Source: Colletotrichum lupini
Lineage: Eukaryota; Ascomycota; Sordariomycetes; Glomerellales; Glomerellaceae
Reading direction: 5' to 3'
NCBI RefSeq assembly: GCF_023278565.1
Contig: NC_064675.1
Span: 4,216,001 to 4,280,000 of the forward strand
DNA: 64,000 nucleotides
Below are positions 62,320 through 64,000 of the stretch, piece after piece (position 1 is the first letter of the stretch; each line of letters begins with the position of its first letter). The notes beneath the pieces were generated by a model. It saw only the letters and a list, made by a program, of their open reading frames with translations, did no database searches and was not told the DNA's origin. Made by a program: the position numbers and the translations under genes.

Positions 62320-62683
62320 ATTAAGTAATAATAATAAAAGTAAAATAAAAAAGGGTATAAAGTATAATAAAGTAAAATATAATCGCTAATAAGTAACTAT
62401 AGGGGCGTAAGCGGATTACTTATTTTACTTAAGGAATATTAGGTTAGTTAAGAGGAAAGGGAAATTAATTAGTAATAGAAATTAGTAAAGAGAATATACC
62501 CCCTAGCTACTTTACTTTTATTAAGTAGTATAACCGCCCTTACGTAACTATTACTACCTACGGTCATAAGCAATTCCTTATAATAATATATAGGATTTAT
62601 TATAATATTTATTTATATATATAAAAAAGTCGCGCTATTAATACTTAAAATTTACGGTAGCCGTAGGTCTATTAGAAAGAACG

Positions 62684-62718
62684 GTTTTGGCAGAGTGCCT
62701 CTTGCAGTCTGCCGTAGG
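62684..62718 (-). repeat. Right terminal inverted repeat (35 bp) of the 4.9-kb element
   Basis: GTTTTGGCAGAG through CTGCCGTAGG, the exact reverse complement of 57,790-57,824. Base composition returns to normal immediately beyond it. A partial second copy (GCCGTAGG) sits 33-40 nt inside, at 62,660-62,667. Confidence 0.95.
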
Positions 62719-64000
62719 TCCACACATTCCTTTGCCCGATCGAGCAAGCCAAGGGAGAAGAAATTTCTTTTAGCGTCGACTCTTGCCGTGTGCTTAATGA
62801 CAGCACAGGTCACGCAACAGCGGAAGCTTACGAAGCGTTGTTCTCCTCAAATTTTTTTGGGTAGTCGTTGTCGAATGCCCTTGTTTGACTGCCCGACTGC
62901 CGATGGTATACCACAGCACTTACAAGTTGCCCCACGTTCTGCGCCTCATTGCATAAAGGGGTCCTCGCATCCCTGCTCGCTTTGATACGAGCAAAGCCTC
63001 ACTGCATGAGCCTCCCCCATACTGGCGGTCCTAAGTTTGCTTTCTTAATTATTTTGGCTTTCATCTCGATACTTCGCGTACCTTTCCGGATATTGAGCTG
63101 AACACCCAAGTCGGTAGCTTCTATTGTAACTCTAGGAAAGCAATACCTCAATCTCGACGCCACAATAGCATGCTGCCAACTCCAGGCCCTTACGTCTTCC
63201 CGCTGCTGTTCGACACCAATCATTGGCATATTCGTCCCATATTCGGACGCCGTGTCTGCGGACTCCCGCGAACCACTGACCACCCAGCTCTTCTTCGTCC
63301 CTTGGCATGGCAAATTATCGGCCATCGTGGGACAGTTTCGTCGAATAACGATTTCGTACCCGTGGCGGCATGAGGAATGGCCCGGCCGGTTGAACTGGTT
63401 CCCCTGAGCGGTTCGTCCGACGTTGTGTGGAGGGGCAAAATCATGCCGTGACCCGGGAACAGGGCTCCCCTGCTTCAAGACTCTATCCCTTTCCAAAGCC
63501 GGGCACTGGCAAGGACTCAACCAACAGTATCCATGTTCTACCAACAAAAGCCGATTGGCGTGCTGTGTCGAGTCTTAGCCAGGGCAACGGCTTCAACTTA
63601 CTGAGGAGGAGCATCGTGTAAGCGATCCTCCTCGTTTCGCCCATACGGTCACTCCGTTTCGCGCCGTCCATAAGGCTCCATGAGGATGTGTATCCTTCTG
63701 GAGCCGCTCGGTAAAGATGACGGACTCTTTTAGTCTCTTGAATGGGCCTTTGGCCACGAAGTGCTTTGGACGGACCTCGACTGCCTATGAACTAATCCTC
63801 ACGCATGGCATGGCGCTAAATGCTTCAATTCGTCGTCTGCGGCATCCGTTTCCTGCAGCATCGTCGGTTCAACCTCATCCCACGGAATAAGTAACATTGC
63901 CGCGAGAGCCTCCGCGTGGCCACAACCACAATGACATTGTCAACACTCCCCCGCGACCCAAGCGCCTGCAGCCGAATCGGGGCTCTGGACTTCCCCAGCT
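62719..64000. other. Flank right of the element; no supported gene
   Basis: Normal base composition. The longest frame is 182 codons on the minus strand (62,999-63,547), with no recognisable domain and a competing frame on the other strand. I call no gene. The original locus may continue from before 57,790 into this segment. Confidence 0.4.

Larger units (their letters stand above)
57790..62718. mobile_element. RIP-saturated DNA-transposon-like element with perfect 35-bp TIRs
   Basis: 4,929 bp bounded by exact 35-bp inverted repeats. The target duplication can be read as TA (57,792-57,793 and 62,715-62,716) or as the 5-bp GGTCC just outside a 33-bp repeat (57,787-57,791 and 62,717-62,721, sharing two bases with the inverted repeats). 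The interior is about four-fifths A+T and nearly free of CA/TG while CG, CT and CC persist, as expected of exhaustive RIP. All frames are broken. A plus-strand Lys-rich frame near 58,904-59,017 (KKIVKKKVKAKKKVKKDKNN) with a single TAA, probably from CAA, looks like the basic tail of a former transposase; a pogo/Fot-type C-terminus is one possibility. The length exceeds a simple pogo/mariner element, so nested insertions are likely. The superfamily is unresolved. Confidence 0.85.

Noticed and set aside
57825..62683. AT-rich interior considered as a centromere or mitochondrial insertion
   Set aside because: Exact TIRs bound it and the CA/TG depletion with retained CG/CT/CC matches RIP; no mitochondrial gene or tRNA is seen.

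Overview
The window looks like nuclear DNA of a filamentous ascomycete (Pezizomycotina, most likely a Sordariomycete). Genes carry short introns of about 50-290 nt with GT(A/G)AGT-type donors and CTRAC-type branch points just before the acceptor. The protein families are typical of moulds: FACT subunit Pob3, a GH1 beta-glucosidase, an Rch1-type transporter, a tyrosine-type bHLH factor and a CRIB protein. Two blocks are extremely AT-rich and nearly free of CA/TG dinucleotides, the signature of repeat-induced point mutation (RIP). The species cannot be fixed from sequence alone. Exon structures were worked out by eye from splice signals, reading phase and family continuity.

Layout. (1) 1-18,054: GC-balanced but with no gene I can support. 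It is cut at 12,966-13,834 by a small AT-rich block between 15-bp direct repeats. (2) 18,055-25,556: a CRIB-domain protein (+) and a bHLH transcription factor (-), convergent. (3) 25,557-29,040: gene-poor. (4) 29,041-53,798: a gene-dense core with an eight-exon acyl-CoA synthetase-like enzyme (-), Pob3 (+), an aldo-keto reductase whose C-terminus has lost similarity (+), a GFA-like protein (+), an intracellular beta-glucosidase (+), a type II membrane GT8 glycosyltransferase (+), an unrecognised one-helix membrane protein (-), an Rch1/SLC10A7-like transporter (-), and a large protein with seven predicted membrane helices and a long cytosolic tail (-). (5) 53,799-57,789: no supported gene. (6) 57,790-62,718: a 4.9-kb element with perfect 35-bp terminal inverted repeats around an interior saturated with RIP. 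(7) 62,719-64,000: no clear gene.

The genes do not form an obvious pathway or biosynthetic cluster; they look like ordinary core genes. Pob3 and the acyl-CoA synthetase-like gene are divergent over an 863-bp shared upstream region. The strongest points for a second look are the 4.9-kb element, whose ends are intact, hairpin-forming and unmutated although its interior is heavily mutated; the microexons and GC-AG intron of the acyl-CoA synthetase-like gene; the hidden first exon of the bHLH gene; and the 7TM protein with its mucin-like ectodomain and disordered tail.
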